A stretch of DNA of 40,000 nt from Stramonita haemastoma (GCA_030674155.1 CM060319.1:4855596-4895595); one strand, 5' to 3'. Numbered from the stretch's first letter, positions 1-10,139 are shown. The notes: generated by a model not told the origin, from the letters alone. Program-made: numbers and translations.

Positions 1-39
<39 letters not shown>
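1..39. repeat. (TG)n microsatellite
   Basis: An uninterrupted TG dinucleotide tract opens the window and probably continues upstream of it. It gives way to an unremarkable purine-rich stretch. Confidence 0.98.
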
Positions 40-40
<1 letters not shown>

Positions 41-129
41 GAAGGAGGGAGAAGAAGGGTGACGAGACAGACGAGTCGTTAAGGCTTTCTACACCTTGAG
101 ATTAACAGTGAATGCCACGAATACCATAC

Positions 130-535
130 CAGCGTGTCTTTTCTTTTTTAGCACCGAAAATAGTTGAATGGCCGCAGAAGAAGAACAAACAACAAGACAG
201 ACGAAGAAGGAGGAGGAGATGGAGATGGAGAGAATGAGGGAGAGGTAAAAACAACAAGACCTTTCCTCTCCCAAAGAAAAAAAAAGTAAAAATCAAGCCG
301 AATCAAATCAACAGCAGCAATCCCCCCCAAAAAACAACAACAAAACAAAAAACCCCAAGCAAAACAAACAACAAAAAAACCCAACAACAAAAAAAACAAA
401 AGCAAAATCCATCCAAACAAACAAACAAACTCATGCAAAAACAAACCTAAAAACCAATTACACGCAAAACAAACAAAAAAGAAGAGTTGCTTAAAACAAC
501 TACGAAGAAAAACAACATATCTGACTGACAAAGGG
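130..535. repeat. Low-complexity A/C-rich and purine-rich stretch
   Basis: The plus strand is almost free of T from about 165 to 530. It is first purine-rich (GAAGAAGGAGG-like) and then made of CAAA/CAACAA-type runs. Long open frames on the minus strand here are only translations of the T/G-rich complement, rich in Phe, Leu, Cys and Val, so I see no gene. Positions 540-770 hold nothing I recognise. Confidence 0.8.
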
Positions 536-772
536 CCTCTTTCGCAAGTACAACAGACGGTATATTCAAGCTACAGTCGACAGACTATCATATGGTTTCA
601 ATATCTACTTATAACTACGCAATTACTATCTTGAGCTCATAATCTTAACAAGTAGTTCTTGGTCACATAGTGTGGGAAAGAACAGACCTTCTGCTGAATA
701 GATCTGGGAGTTCCTATAACCAATTAATACCACCATGTAGCATCATGTTTTAGCCTTATGGCCTTAGGAGTG

Positions 773-1155
773 AACCGATGCTCCAGTGGTAATGTACCTG
801 ACTAGAAAGACAGAAGTGCCGGTTCGATGCCCGTTTGAACTCGAATGTTTGCCCTGTCTTTACACTGTACTTGGTGGCCTCGGTGTTAATCTGTCGGGCA
901 AGACGAGATCCCATGTATAACATACATTCATCGTACGTTTAAGAACCCACCGTAACAAGACAGCTGTCCCTGACAAAATTTTACAAAAGAAAGAAAACTC
1001 CACTTTTATCTGAAAACAAAGTTACTCGCAGACGTAAGTTTTAGAAACAAAATATATGAGTGGCTCTGCTCTTGTGGCGATGCGCTCTCTCCAGGGAGAG
1101 CGTAAAAAAATTCACGTACAAAAGATAAACTGTGACTGAAAAAAGTGGGTATACT
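773..1155 (+). mobile_element. tRNA-derived SINE, copy 1 of a family with a shared 3' tail
   Basis: The head (about 773-832) resembles a tRNA gene, with a good B box GGTTCGATGCC at 821-831 and a degenerate A box before it. The body has AAGAACCCACCGTAACAAGA near 942. The 3' module from 1061 contains CTTGTGGCGATGCGCTCTCT followed by CAGGGAGAGC and a TTCACG...CTGTGACTG end. The same body and tail recur at 35.2-35.45 kb, and the tail alone at 6.46 kb. The copy is diverged and I see no clear target-site duplication. Such elements are copied by RNA polymerase III transcription and reverse transcriptase supplied by a LINE (family knowledge). Confidence 0.7.
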
Positions 1156-1182
1156 GTGACTAAGAGAACGTGGATAATTACC

Positions 1183-1290
1183 ACCGCTCTCTCTCTCTGT
1201 CTTCTGTCTGTCTGTCTTCTGCTCTGTCTTCTGTCTGTCTTCTGTCTCTCTTCTCCTCTGCCTCCTCTCCCCTCTCTCTCTCTAGTGACC
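1183..1290. repeat. CT/CTGT pyrimidine microsatellite
   Basis: Interrupted CTCT and CTGTCTGTCTTCTGT runs. The open frames over it on both strands are repeat translations. Confidence 0.9.
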
Positions 1291-1499
1291 CAACAGACCA
1301 CAGACAGTAATGACTGGCACCAAAGCGTCTCCAGACAGGCAGTAGAAAGGTCAAGTGTGGAGGCGCGCGTGCAAGAGCTTACAGACTGACGGAATGGTCC
1401 TGATGGACACACAGACAGACAGACTGCAACTTCTCTCCTCCGCCACCTGGCTATTGCAGGAAGGTCACGGCACGTGAGAATCGGAATTTTGTGTTGCAT

Positions 1500-1745
1500 C
1501 GCTTTTGGATTCCCTTTGTGGGTGAGAGGAGGGATTGACCTTTGTGTCTATCTTTGTGTTGAGGGAGAAAGGATTGACCTTTGTGTTATCTTTGTGTTGA
1601 GGGAGAAGGATTGACCTTTGTGTAGTGTGAGGAGGGACGAAGAGGGGTTGGCCTTTGTGTTGAGGAGGTACTTTGTGTTGGAGGGATGACGAGAGGGATT
1701 GACCTTGTGTCACTTTGTGTTGTAGGAGGAGATTACCTTGGTCGT
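1500..1745. repeat. Irregular minisatellite, TTGACCTTTGTGT unit
   Basis: The motif GGATTGACCTTTGTGT alternates with TTTGTGTTGAGGGAGAAGGA at variable spacing of about 35-70 bp, at least five times (for example near 1531, 1571, 1610 and 1697). Unit length varies through insertions of GA-rich sequence. I see no coding signal. Confidence 0.8.
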
Positions 1746-1845
1746 CTTGTGTTGCTGCGTAGAGTATGCAGACTTCCTGCAGACAAACTTATGTCGACTG
1801 CTGTCCTTTGTGTCAGCGACGACAATGTTGGTCAAGGGACCGGTG

Positions 1846-2080
1846 ATGATGATATGATGATGATGATGATGATGATGAGAGGAGGAGGAGGAGGAGGGAA
1901 AGAGACGATGGTGTGTTATGCGTGGAGGTGCGTGCGTGTGGTGTAATGTGCGTGTGTGTGTGTTGTTGGTGTGTCGTGCGATTGTGTGTGTGTGTTGTGG
2001 TTGTGTGGTGTGTGTGTGTGTGTGTTGTGTGTGTGTGTGTGTGTGTGTGACTGTGTCCGTGTCTGTGTGTCTGTGTCTGT
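1846..2080. repeat. Compound microsatellite: (GAT)n, (GGA)n and (GT)n
   Basis: A GATGATGAT run at about 1846-1878 is followed by GGAGGAGGA and then by interrupted GT/GTGC tracts to about 2080. The His/Thr-rich and Val/Cys-rich frames over it are artefacts. Confidence 0.9.
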
Positions 2081-2269
2081 CCGTACATGCGCACGCGTCC
2101 ATACATGCATGTGCCCATGCGTGAGTGCATGCAGGTATGTGTATGTGAAACATTCATAATTATGTGCAAATATGGGTCATTCATTTATGTATACAATTAC
2201 AAAAGTCATGTCTATATGTTATTACAAGTGATGAGTGTAATAATGAGTCCCTTTAAAACAAATTATATT

Positions 2270-2455
2270 CTTTTATATCGAGGATAATGGAATAAGCACT
2301 CATGTGCTGTTTTACATCCAGTCCCCGTGTATATGCAGTTTTTGTAAATCTTGTCATCTGTTCCCACCGGCACACAATGGCCTACTCTTACGAAAAGCGG
2401 AACAGGATTTAATGTGTGCGGAGGATATTCTATGGTCTTATGTGCCCAATTATGC
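2270..2455 (-). mobile_element. tRNA-SINE family B, 5'-truncated copy
   Basis: On the plus strand it starts with TATCGAGGATAATGGAATAA and includes CATCCAGTCCCCGTG, CACCGGCACACAATGGCC and CTTACGAAAAGCGGAACAGG. The same order occurs at 16.89-17.08 and 31.86-32.04 kb, and the middle part at 12.08-12.34 kb, where a tRNA-like head fixes the orientation as minus. This copy lacks the head. Confidence 0.75.
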
Positions 2456-2584
2456 ATCTACACATACACACAAGAAGAGAGAATGATAAGAAGCAGAAGA
2501 GAAGAGACAGAGAACATGGAAGTGTTGCAGCAACAGACGGGCTGTGAAGTACAGTCATTACCGCACTGACTGCACGCGTGTTGA

Positions 2585-3137
2585 CGATGGAAGATGATCA
2601 AGAAGGATGAGAAGGAAGAAAAGAAAGAGAAGAAGAAAAGAAGACTAAAACAATCAGATGTAGCAGAATGCATGAGGAAATAAAAGGGGAAAAAAAGGGA
2701 GGAAAGAGATCAAAAGGATGGAGGAGCAAAAGAAGGAAGAAGAGAAGAAGAGGGGAAGAGAAGAAGAAGAAAAATGGATGAAGAATGCGAATTGGAATGC
2801 GAAGAAGAAGAATGCGGAGAGAAGAATGCGAAGAAGAAGAATGCGAAAAATTACGAAAAGAATTGCGAGAAAGAATTGCGAAGAATAATTGCGAAGAAGA
2901 AAATGAATGCGAAGAAGAATTGCAAAAGAACTGCGAAGAAGAAGAATTGCGAAGAAGAAGAATTGCGAAGACTTGCGAAGAACAAAAATGCGAAGAAGAA
3001 GAAGAAGATAGAAAGAAGAAGAAGAAGAAGAAGAAGAAGAAGAAGAACAACAACAACACACAACAAGAACAAGAACAGAGAACAGAAGAACAAGAACAAA
3101 CAAAAAGACTAATAGAAGAAGAAGAAGAAGAAGCAGA
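2585..3137. repeat. Purine-rich GAA minisatellite with GAAGAAGAAGAATGCG units
   Basis: About 550 bp of nearly pure purine on the plus strand. Between 2775 and 3000 it is organised as variants of GAAGAAGAAGAATGCG and GAAGAATTGCG. It then becomes pure (GAA)n at about 3012-3048 and passes into CAA/GAACAA. The Glu/Lys/Cys-rich frames are repeat translations: several frames are open at once, which repeats produce and single genes do not. The same 16-bp motif recurs at 38.83-39.0 kb. Confidence 0.85.
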
Positions 3138-3257
3138 CTGACGTTGCCTGCTCACTCACTCCGCTAACTGTAGCGCTGACGGCCACTAAGCAGGCCTGCT
3201 CTCTACTTGTTGATCCGCTGTACATGGACAGGGCCTCTTGTCAAGCACCTGCTCCCT

Positions 3258-3545
3258 TACTCACTCACACCACGTACGCACATGCGCGCACTCACACACA
3301 CACATACACGTACGCACGCAGGCACGCATACAGATACACGCACGCACACACACACATATACACAAACACAAAACACACACTCACATCAAAAACAAACTCG
3401 CACGCACACACATATACCACACACACATACAACACACACGCACGCACGCACGCACACACACACACACACACACACACGCACTCATCTCCCATGCAAACAC
3501 GCTCACACACAATACAAACACACACAAACACACACATACACACAA
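3258..3545. repeat. (CA)n-rich compound microsatellite
   Basis: CACACA tracts interrupted by CGCA, TACA and AAACA. Three overlapping Thr/His-rich frames are open simultaneously, which is a repeat signature. Confidence 0.9.
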
Positions 3546-3727
3546 GTTCACTTGCTTCTATTTGTTACCTTTTAGTATGTATAGTTCAAGCAGTCTCTGA
3601 TGGTTAGACCTGTTTTGTTGTTGTTTTTTCTATTATCCTCTATTCACCTGTCCACACAAACACACCGACTTTTTTTCCCCAATCATTTGTCTAAAATCAC
3701 TTTTTAGTGGATAGACGTTAAATTGAA

Positions 3728-3780
<53 letters not shown>

Positions 3781-3795
3781 ACATACACACACGCA
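3728..3795. repeat. (AC)n microsatellite
   Basis: About 25 AC units, then CGTACATACACACACGC. Positions 3796-4060 are unremarkable AT-rich single-copy-looking DNA. Confidence 0.95.
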
Positions 3796-4061
3796 CACCT
3801 TCTGGCTACCTGCCCTGCTACTGAGTGTGAATTAGTTGTTACCCCTTTGTAAGTGTATAGACAAGGCGTTACACACGATCATTCTTTTTTTTTTCTTCTC
3901 TTATTGTTTTGTTAATGATGTACATCATGGTTAGGTCACAGTTATTTCTGAACTTGTTAGTGGTTTGTAGTCTTCCGCTTCCACCTTTTTAACAATCCGT
4001 TCTTACGTGTTCTTTCTCCTTCAGTCTTACCTGCCTAGGTATTACTCTTTTTCCGATTTCC

Positions 4062-4269
4062 ATGCTCTCTGTCTGTCTGTTTACCTGTCTGTTTGCCTGT
4101 CTGTCTGCCTGTCCTGCCTGCCTGTCTGTCTGTCTGTCTGTCTGTCTGACTCTCTCTCTCTCACGCACACACATACACGCACACACATACACACACACTG
4201 TCTGTCTCTTTCTCTCTCTTCCTTTCTTTATCCCTGTCTGTCTGTATCTCTTTTTCTCTGAGAGAGAGT

Positions 4270-4324
<55 letters not shown>

Positions 4325-4340
4325 AGATTCGAATGATGAG
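4062..4340. repeat. Compound (CTGT)n - (CT)n - (CA)n - (GA)n microsatellite
   Basis: CTGT/CTGC tetranucleotides (about 4066-4150) pass into CT, ACACAC and CT again, then switch sharply at about 4260 from pyrimidine to purine (GA)n. The CT-to-GA switch makes an inverted-repeat-like junction. Positions 4341-4610 contain no recognisable feature. Confidence 0.9.
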
Positions 4341-4611
4341 AGAGAGACAGTGAAGATGAGGAGAGAGAAAGCTACCCCTCTGCATATGGATACAGAAGCA
4401 GTATGATCTGTCTTAGCTATGGGTCAGGAATCTTCACAGAAATGGTTAGGGTACATTAAATCCTAAGCAGTATTTTCTTTTGCCATGCCGTGTAGCTGAA
4501 TAAGCGATGGTCTTAGTGGTTGCCTTTAGGATGGGCATAAATAGTTTCTTGTGTGCAAGACACACTCTGCGCACACAGAGAGTGCGTTGTACCTGGCAAA
4601 TTGTCTTGTGA

Positions 4612-4686
4612 AACCCTACACTACACTACACTACACACATACACTACACTACACTACACGTTACACTACACTACACTACACTACGT
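4612..4686. repeat. (ACACT)n pentanucleotide repeat
   Basis: TACACTACACTACAC runs with two interruptions (CACAT and CGTT). It is followed by CCCTACCCTTGTTTACCCTA, which keeps a CCCTA flavour. Confidence 0.85.
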
Positions 4687-4699
4687 AACCCAAACCTTC

Positions 4700-5430
4700 C
4701 CTACCCTTGTTTACCCTACCCTTCCCTTATCTACTAACCATGCCATAGAAAAAAAAAATAATATGATATATTACACCCCTTTTTTTCTTTCTAGATCTTC
4801 GCATAGTAGTTCTGTTTATAGTTGTCTGCCTGATGGTTATCCTAGCCTTTCTGACTTATTGTCCAACCTTTTCTTTTAACTAAAAAAGCACACACACCCA
4901 TTCACCCATTTCCGTTCCTCACACACTCCTACTCCTAATTTCTAAATCCTCCTCATTTTTCAAACCATTTGTTTTTTCTTTCGAGGTAAAGCCTTCCCCT
5001 CAGCGATGAAAATCTCGTAAAAGAGGCCACCTGGCGGGAGATCCAGGGGAGAGCACTTCAGGGGAGACAAATCGGAGACGACAGGAAAACATAAGCGTGA
5101 AAACTCTCCCGCAGCCTGCTTCCAGCCTATCTGATGACCTGGGGCAATGCACACCTTTCTTTCTCTCTCAGGTACTAACTGCTGATCCCCCCCTTCCTCC
5201 CCCTGCCTCTATCTCCCCTGTGGGATGGGGGTCTGATAGATGTTGCTGGCTTCTTTACTTCTTCTTTATCGCCCACGTCCACTACCGCAGCAGGCTTTCT
5301 GTCAACAAAATTAATCATTGACTGGCACGATGCCGGCTAAAGATGTAGCCTACCCGGGGATCAAAATGGTTAAGTGGTGATCACGTGAAGCATTGTTTTG
5401 TGACAAATACATGTAAAATGAAATATTAAT
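4700..5430. other. No recognisable gene or repeat
   Basis: Mixed-composition DNA. A 64-residue minus-strand frame (4960-5154) avoids simple repeats, and a pyrimidine tract ending in CAG at 5158-5171 resembles a splice acceptor on the plus strand. I could not connect either to a known protein, to each other or to a splice donor, so I annotate nothing. Confidence 0.4.
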
Positions 5431-5435
5431 CCATC

Positions 5436-5570
5436 GAGCAATCAATCAATCAATCGATCGATCGATCGATCGACCGACCAGCCAACCAACCAACCAACCA
5501 GCCAACCAACCAACCAACCAATCAATCACATCAATCAATCAATCAATCGGCCAATCGATCAATCACCCTG
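5436..5570. repeat. Compound tetranucleotide repeat AATC/GATC/AACC
   Basis: AATCAATCAATC grades into GATCGATCGATC, then GACC/AACCAACCAACC, then back to AATC. The changing unit looks like point mutations spreading through one original AATC array. Confidence 0.93.
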
Positions 5571-6284
5571 CAACCTACAAAGCATCCAGCTTACTGGTCG
5601 TTGATGTCAATAGATCGTTTAGCTAAAACCAAAATCAGGTGAGTTGCACTGTTCTAATCTCTTACTTATGTATAAAGTCGGAATGCAGTTAGCTACGCTA
5701 ATGGCGAGGAGAAAACGGTTGCATACACAATTTAAAAAAATCTCACCCTTTATATGTGAACCTGGGAGCCGTAGCGAAGGAAGGAACAAAAAGTCTCTGA
5801 CCTAACCACTCCTAACACCTCACTGTCCCTCTTCTATCCCAACTCTATTCTAGGACTGACTCCAGATTATTTTCCAAGTTATTTCAGACGATAGTATCTG
5901 CTGTATGACTCACCCGTTCAAGCCTCGTGGTAATATTTTCCACCTGTCAACGTTATCACAAAGCTACACTCTTCACCCGGCCGGATCTCCGGGAGTCCCA
6001 GTGTAAGAGTTAAATTGTCTTTGGTGAATATAAACACTGGTAACTGTGATTTCTTTTAGTTTTGACCACACGAATGACCACAAGAATAACAATACTGACC
6101 CGAAGACTGGCTCCAAGCTTCTGTGAGAAAGTCAACTTTCTCCCCCCCCCCCACCCCTTCTCTGGTTATCTTTGTTCCATGCTGTAGTTGGATGTGCAGG
6201 GCCTGATTTGTCAGGCGCTTAACGGCGGCGCGTTTAAAGTGCAATGTCTTTTTGACATGCCAGTTTGTGTGCACGTACGTACCA
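5571..6284. other. No recognisable gene
   Basis: Single-copy-looking sequence with a C-run at about 6141-6150. Neither strand carries an open frame that looks coding. Confidence 0.4.
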
Positions 6285-6286
6285 GC

Positions 6287-6358
6287 ATGCACACAGGTGT
6301 CGTGTTTAGACACCATCCCTGAGGAAAATTCGGGGAGTTGGAGTCCCCAGGGCGGCTC
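6287..6358 (+). repeat. Dispersed repeat segment (copy shared with 11.99-12.07 kb)
   Basis: The stretch contains GGTGTCGTGTTTAGACACCA, ATCCCTGAGGAAAATTCG and GTTGGAGTCC. It is nearly identical to the reverse complement of 11993-12074. GTGTCGTGTTTAGACAC is an imperfect hairpin: GTGTC and GACAC arms around a short loop. The parent element is unknown. Confidence 0.7.
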
Positions 6359-6362
6359 GAAG

Positions 6363-6363
<1 letters not shown>

Positions 6364-6431
<68 letters not shown>
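6364..6431. repeat. (TA)n microsatellite
   Basis: About 33 perfect TA units, followed by a short AT-rich run and ATAATAATAATGG. Confidence 0.97.
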
Positions 6432-6432
<1 letters not shown>

Positions 6433-6458
6433 GTATAGATCTATATACAAAAAATAAT

Positions 6459-6574
6459 AATAATGGGTAGGCGCTGCACTTGTGGCGACGCGCGCTCCCC
6501 GGGGAGAGCAGCCCGAATTTCACGCAGAGAAATCTGCTGTGACTTAAAATGGTATCAAAAAAAAAAAAAAAAAA
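6459..6574 (+). mobile_element. SINE 3' module, copy 2, with A tail
   Basis: From ATAATAATGGGTAGGCGCTG the sequence follows the 3' module of the SINE at 773-1155: CTTGTGGCGACGCGCGCTCC, GGGGAGAGCAGCCCGAATTT, AGAGAAATCTGCTGTGAC. It ends in an 18-base A run at 6557-6574. Head and body are missing, so it is strongly 5'-truncated or a tail-only copy. The preserved A run and good match suggest it is younger than copy 1. Confidence 0.75.
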
Positions 6575-7485
6575 CCACTAAAAAACGCATTTTCGCTCAT
6601 ATACAGACAACAACAATTGTTAATGTCTGTTCTTCTATCAATATATCACCGCTTCATATCACAAACACAACAACCATTCGTTTATTCATGAATCAGTATA
6701 GTAATATATATATAAAAAAAAATAAAGATTCATCCTTGAGGATAAATTGATTAGATGCAAACAGAAACAAAAAACAAACACAACAAACGATAAGAAATGA
6801 ATGGCATACCCCAGTTTATAGTCAATCAGCAACGTAAGCAGGAGTCTGCACACACCTGCTTCTCATATATTCGTCCACGCAGCTAACAACCCTTCCTCCG
6901 CCCCCTAGCTACCCCTCCTACCCCCCCCCCCCCTCCCCCTCATCTCCCCATCTCCTTTCTACCTGTTCTGCAGCTCTGATGCACAGCCAGAGAGAGGGGT
7001 TGAAAGATAAAAAACAAAATATCCAGTGAGCAGTTGAAAGATAAAAAAAATCCCTAATCTTTGAAAGGTTCCCCCCCTCAATATCCGTGTCCACGTTTTC
7101 TTTCCTGGACACCCCCCTCTCCATCTCCCCCTGTGGATGGCAAGGAGGAAGATAACCGTTTTGCGCTCTGGGATCAGGTCAGAAAATCAGCAGTTGCTGA
7201 TGCTGGGAAACAGCTTGCTTTTGCAGGTAATTTCTAGATCCTGTGCAGAAGGGAATAAGTGTTTATTGATGAGGATGGTTAATCACAGTGGAGAACATGG
7301 GGAGAAAAGCTAATGCATTCATTCACACTTTCTGCATTCGCGTATCTCTCGATTGGGTTTAGAATAAGTCCAGGACCGACAAAATAAATTCATTTTGAGG
7401 ACAAAGCTTATGCGTATCAGTGAACGTTTAAACTACGTCTTTTGGACATGCGAGTCTGTGTGCACGTACTTAGCCTACTTGCGCG
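6575..7485. other. No recognisable gene
   Basis: AT-rich at first, then C-rich runs at about 6921-6933, then mixed sequence. I see no domain, motif or repeat worth naming. Confidence 0.4.
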
Positions 7486-7518
7486 CTCGCGCGCGCGTGT
7501 GTGTGTGTGTGCGCGCAT

Positions 7519-7566
<48 letters not shown>

Positions 7567-7585
7567 CAAACACACAAACACACAG
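7486..7585. repeat. (GC)n-(GT)n-GCGCGCATGC-(AC)n alternating tract
   Basis: GCGCGCGCG runs into (GT)n, then GCGCGCATGC, then (AC)n of about 23 units. The GT and AC arms are mutual reverse complements around a GC-rich centre at 7511-7520, so the tract is a near-palindrome of alternating purine and pyrimidine. Confidence 0.93.
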
Positions 7586-7716
7586 AGTCCCAGTTTCCTC
7601 TCCCATTATTGTTTTACTTTTGTTTTTATTTTTCCTAGATAGATGGCTAGATGAAAAAAAGCAAATTGATTGCTTACTTAATGTACCATCTAGAAATAAA
7701 ATTTTGACTCGACTAA

Positions 7717-7764
7717 CACACACACACACACACACACACCACCACGCCGCGCGCGCGCGCGCGA
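7717..7764. repeat. (AC)n-(GC)n alternating tract
   Basis: A run of AC units is followed by CACCACGCCG and then about eight GC units. It is alternating purine/pyrimidine apart from one break. Positions 7765-8410 hold nothing I recognise. Confidence 0.93.
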
Positions 7765-8410
7765 CATTTATTTAGCAAGCTATTGTTTCCTTACGTGGGA
7801 AACGACCTTCAACAGTGAAGTTGTTCAAACAGTGAATAGTGTGTGTGGTAGGTGTTGTTTTGGTGTTATTTCTTCATTTTTAGATTCTGTTTTAGCCGTA
7901 TCCAAACAGACTCAAAACACCATAAAACAACTTACTCATTTTAGAGTGACATTGGTCTCTTCGTAGTATTTTCTTCATCTTCCTCTTTTCCGTTTATGTG
8001 TTTTGTTTCAGTTTTCCTGTTGTATTTATTGTCAGTCTGTAGTACGTGTGTGGTAACCTTTGGTTTGACGTTTTCTCAGGCACTGCAGCAGATAAGGGAG
8101 GCAGCAGCCTGACAGAGTGATGGACACAGATAAGACCTCTCCACACATACCCTTTCCAATGACCTTTCACATGCGTTTGGAGCGTCACACTCATAGGGAA
8201 CGGGTAGACATAAATCAACGACTTTGGCCCATGTCAAAAACTTTGCCAGTTAGTAATTATGATATGCTAGATGCCGAGAGGTGTAATCAAAATGCTGTTA
8301 TGATGTAAACGTCATGTGGAGAGGGTCTTCAGCCGTGTATTCTTAGTGTGACAACCTGCTTCCTCCTATCGATGAGAAACATAACCATGCGAAGGCGGAT
8401 TAAAATGTAA

Positions 8411-8691
8411 AAAGGTAAAGGTGTCCCATAGCCTGTGTGGTCGTAGGGGAGCGAGGCGTCAGAGACCTCAGCTTCGCTAGGGGCCGGCATATTGAGGGCG
8501 GCACCCATCTCTTCTCTCTCGCTGCTTTACCTTCCCTGACCCTAAAGAGTGCAGGTACCCATTTACAGCTGGGTGAACTGTTCTGAAGCTAGGGTGCGCA
8601 AATGGTCACCCATCAATTGGTAACCACGCCCGATGCTGCTTAACCTTAGCTTGGGAAAGCGAGTGCTCTGACCACTGAGCTATCCTGTCCC
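8411..8691 (-). mobile_element. SINE with chimeric tRNA-like / 5S rRNA-like head
   Basis: Read on the minus strand, the element starts at 8691 with GGGACAGGATAGCTCAGTGG. TAGCTCAGTGG fits the tRNA A-box consensus TRGYNNARNGG exactly. The next part (about 8603-8657) contains AAGCTAAGGTTAAGCAGC, ATCGGGCGTGGTTA and TTGATGGGTGACC. This follows the internal control region of 5S rRNA (A box, intermediate element and C box) in order and spacing, apart from a 3-bp insertion. The body then reads CAGCTGTAAATGGGTACCTG and GGTCAGGGAAGGTAAAGCAG, and ends at about 8411 with ACACCTTTACCTTT. I see no target-site duplication, so the copy is not very recent. The internal promoter blocks imply RNA polymerase III transcription (inference). 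Confidence 0.82.
8655..8691 (-). promoter_or_regulatory. Internal Pol III A box of the chimeric SINE
   Basis: TAGCTCAGTGG on the minus strand (8672-8682) matches the tRNA A-box consensus at every defined position. It lies about 20 bp upstream of the 5S-like block, where a normal tRNA would have its anticodon arm. Confidence 0.7.
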
Positions 8692-8699
8692 TTGGAGTA

Positions 8700-9040
8700 T
8701 GGCGTGGTAATTGAAAAGTCATTTTCCTCCAGTGCGTTCTTATAGCTTGACAGTGATTCCCAGATGAGAAGAACGAGTCACGAGTCCATTGTCTGGGTGA
8801 CTCCCAGGGTGTTAAGCTGAGAACGCACAGTAACAAGGACAGCAAATCAACGATCTGAGATAACAGGTTTTTTATTTCGACACAAAACTCGGTTCATCTT
8901 TGCTAGTGTTATTATCAATGCTGGGCTTATGTGTGTTGGTGTGGTTTTTCATACTGGTGTGGGCGTTATGGTCATCTGGGTTCCGAGCAAGAAAACAAAA
9001 CCACCCAACCCAGCCCACCCAAACATTACTCTCTCTCTTA
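8700..9040. other. No recognisable gene
   Basis: Mixed single-copy-looking DNA between the chimeric SINE and the T-rich degenerate array. Nothing recognised on either strand. Confidence 0.4.
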
Positions 9041-9839
9041 CGCGTTTTAGTTTCGGACGTTAGTTTTTTGTAAATGTGTACTTAAAGTAACTGTTTTGTG
9101 AAGTTCCGTTTTCTTTGTTAATTTGAAATTATGTCTCAAGTCTTATGCGCATAATTAAAGATGTTTATGATGTCCATTTTTCATAGATGTTTTGTATAAG
9201 TACCGGTCTTAGGTCCATTTGGAAGGGTTTGTTCTCGATGCTTACATTTAATGTCTCTGTAATCTAGATGACCGGTTTCTAAATTGAATATTTTTCAGCT
9301 ACCTGTATTCCATTTACATTTTAGATTTCGGTTTTAATTTCAAATACTAAATGAAAGTATTAAATTTAGGCAGAAGTGGTTTAGATATCTCCATTCAAGT
9401 TGTATTTAAGGTGACAGGATTTTATTTCTGTAGATGTGTTCTTTTAGTTGTATTGCCATATAGTTTGTACTGTGATTTTAGATACATTTTAGGTATTTGT
9501 ATTCTTGATGCATTTATTTAAAATGACAGTGTGTTGTATATCAAAGATGTCTGTAGTTTATGTATCTGTATTCACATGCACTTTTGCTGTCGAACTTATG
9601 TTTTTAGAGGTCTGTATCATCGAATTTTGTGTTTTAAATAGCTTTTCCCTTTTTTATCTGTACTTTTAGTGATCTGTATTTGACATGCTTTTAAGATGTC
9701 GGTCTAATATAAATACATTTAAATGTATTTTGGATGTTTTGACTGTATTTTTTTGTCTATTTTAAATGTCTGTCCAAAGTAATTTTGTTAAGATCCGGTT
9801 AACATTTTAGACATTTTTCAAACAAATTTAGATGTCAAT

Positions 9840-9853
9840 ATTCTAGACATTAG
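9840..9853 (+). repeat. Left target-site duplication of SINE
   Basis: ATTCTAGACATTAG, identical to 10140-10153. Such duplications arise when a LINE endonuclease nicks both target strands at staggered positions. Confidence 0.92.
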
Positions 9854-10139
9854 CCGCCGCTGTAGTCTAGTGGTTAGGGCGTTGGACTCGTAATCTAAAG
9901 GTTGCGGGTTCGATCCCAGCTTTCGACTATGGCGTTGTGCCCTTGGAAAAGGCACTTTACGGCTATTTTTCTCACCCCACCCAGGTGTAAAAGGGGTACC
10001 AACCTTGTGTTGGGGGTTAACCCTGCGATAGACTGGCGTCCTATCCAGGGGGGAGTCTATGACTCTCAGTCGCTTAACGCCACAGAAACCGGGATAAGCA
10101 CCGGCCTGATGAGCCTTAGGCTCGGGACAGACTTAACTA
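9854..10139 (+). mobile_element. tRNA-derived SINE with perfect target-site duplication
   Basis: The head has the A box TAGTCTAGTGG (9863-9873), matching the consensus exactly, and a near-consensus B box GGTTCGATCCC at 9907-9917, so it is a good internal Pol III promoter. The body includes GCGATAGACTGGCGTCCTAT near 10025, and the 3' part has GGGATAAGCACCGGCCTGAT. It ends at GGGACAGACTTAACTA without a poly-A tail. The element is bounded by the 14-bp direct repeat ATTCTAGACATTAG. The complete structure, intact boxes and perfect duplication indicate a relatively young insertion into the surrounding T-rich DNA. Confidence 0.92.

Noticed and set aside
4612..4686. Telomere-like repeat
   Set aside because: The unit is ACACT, not TTAGGG or another known telomeric unit. 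The following CCCTA-like words are too few and irregular.
4960..5154. Minus-strand 64-residue frame that avoids simple repeats
   Set aside because: No recognised motif and no convincing pair of splice sites; a frame of this length is expected by chance.
8603..8657. 5S rRNA gene
   Set aside because: Only about 50 bp of the internal control region are present, inside a SINE; the rest of the 5S sequence is absent.
9854..9926. Functional tRNA gene at the SINE head
   Set aside because: The A and B boxes are good, but the segment continues into a SINE body and the whole 286 bp is bounded by a target-site duplication.
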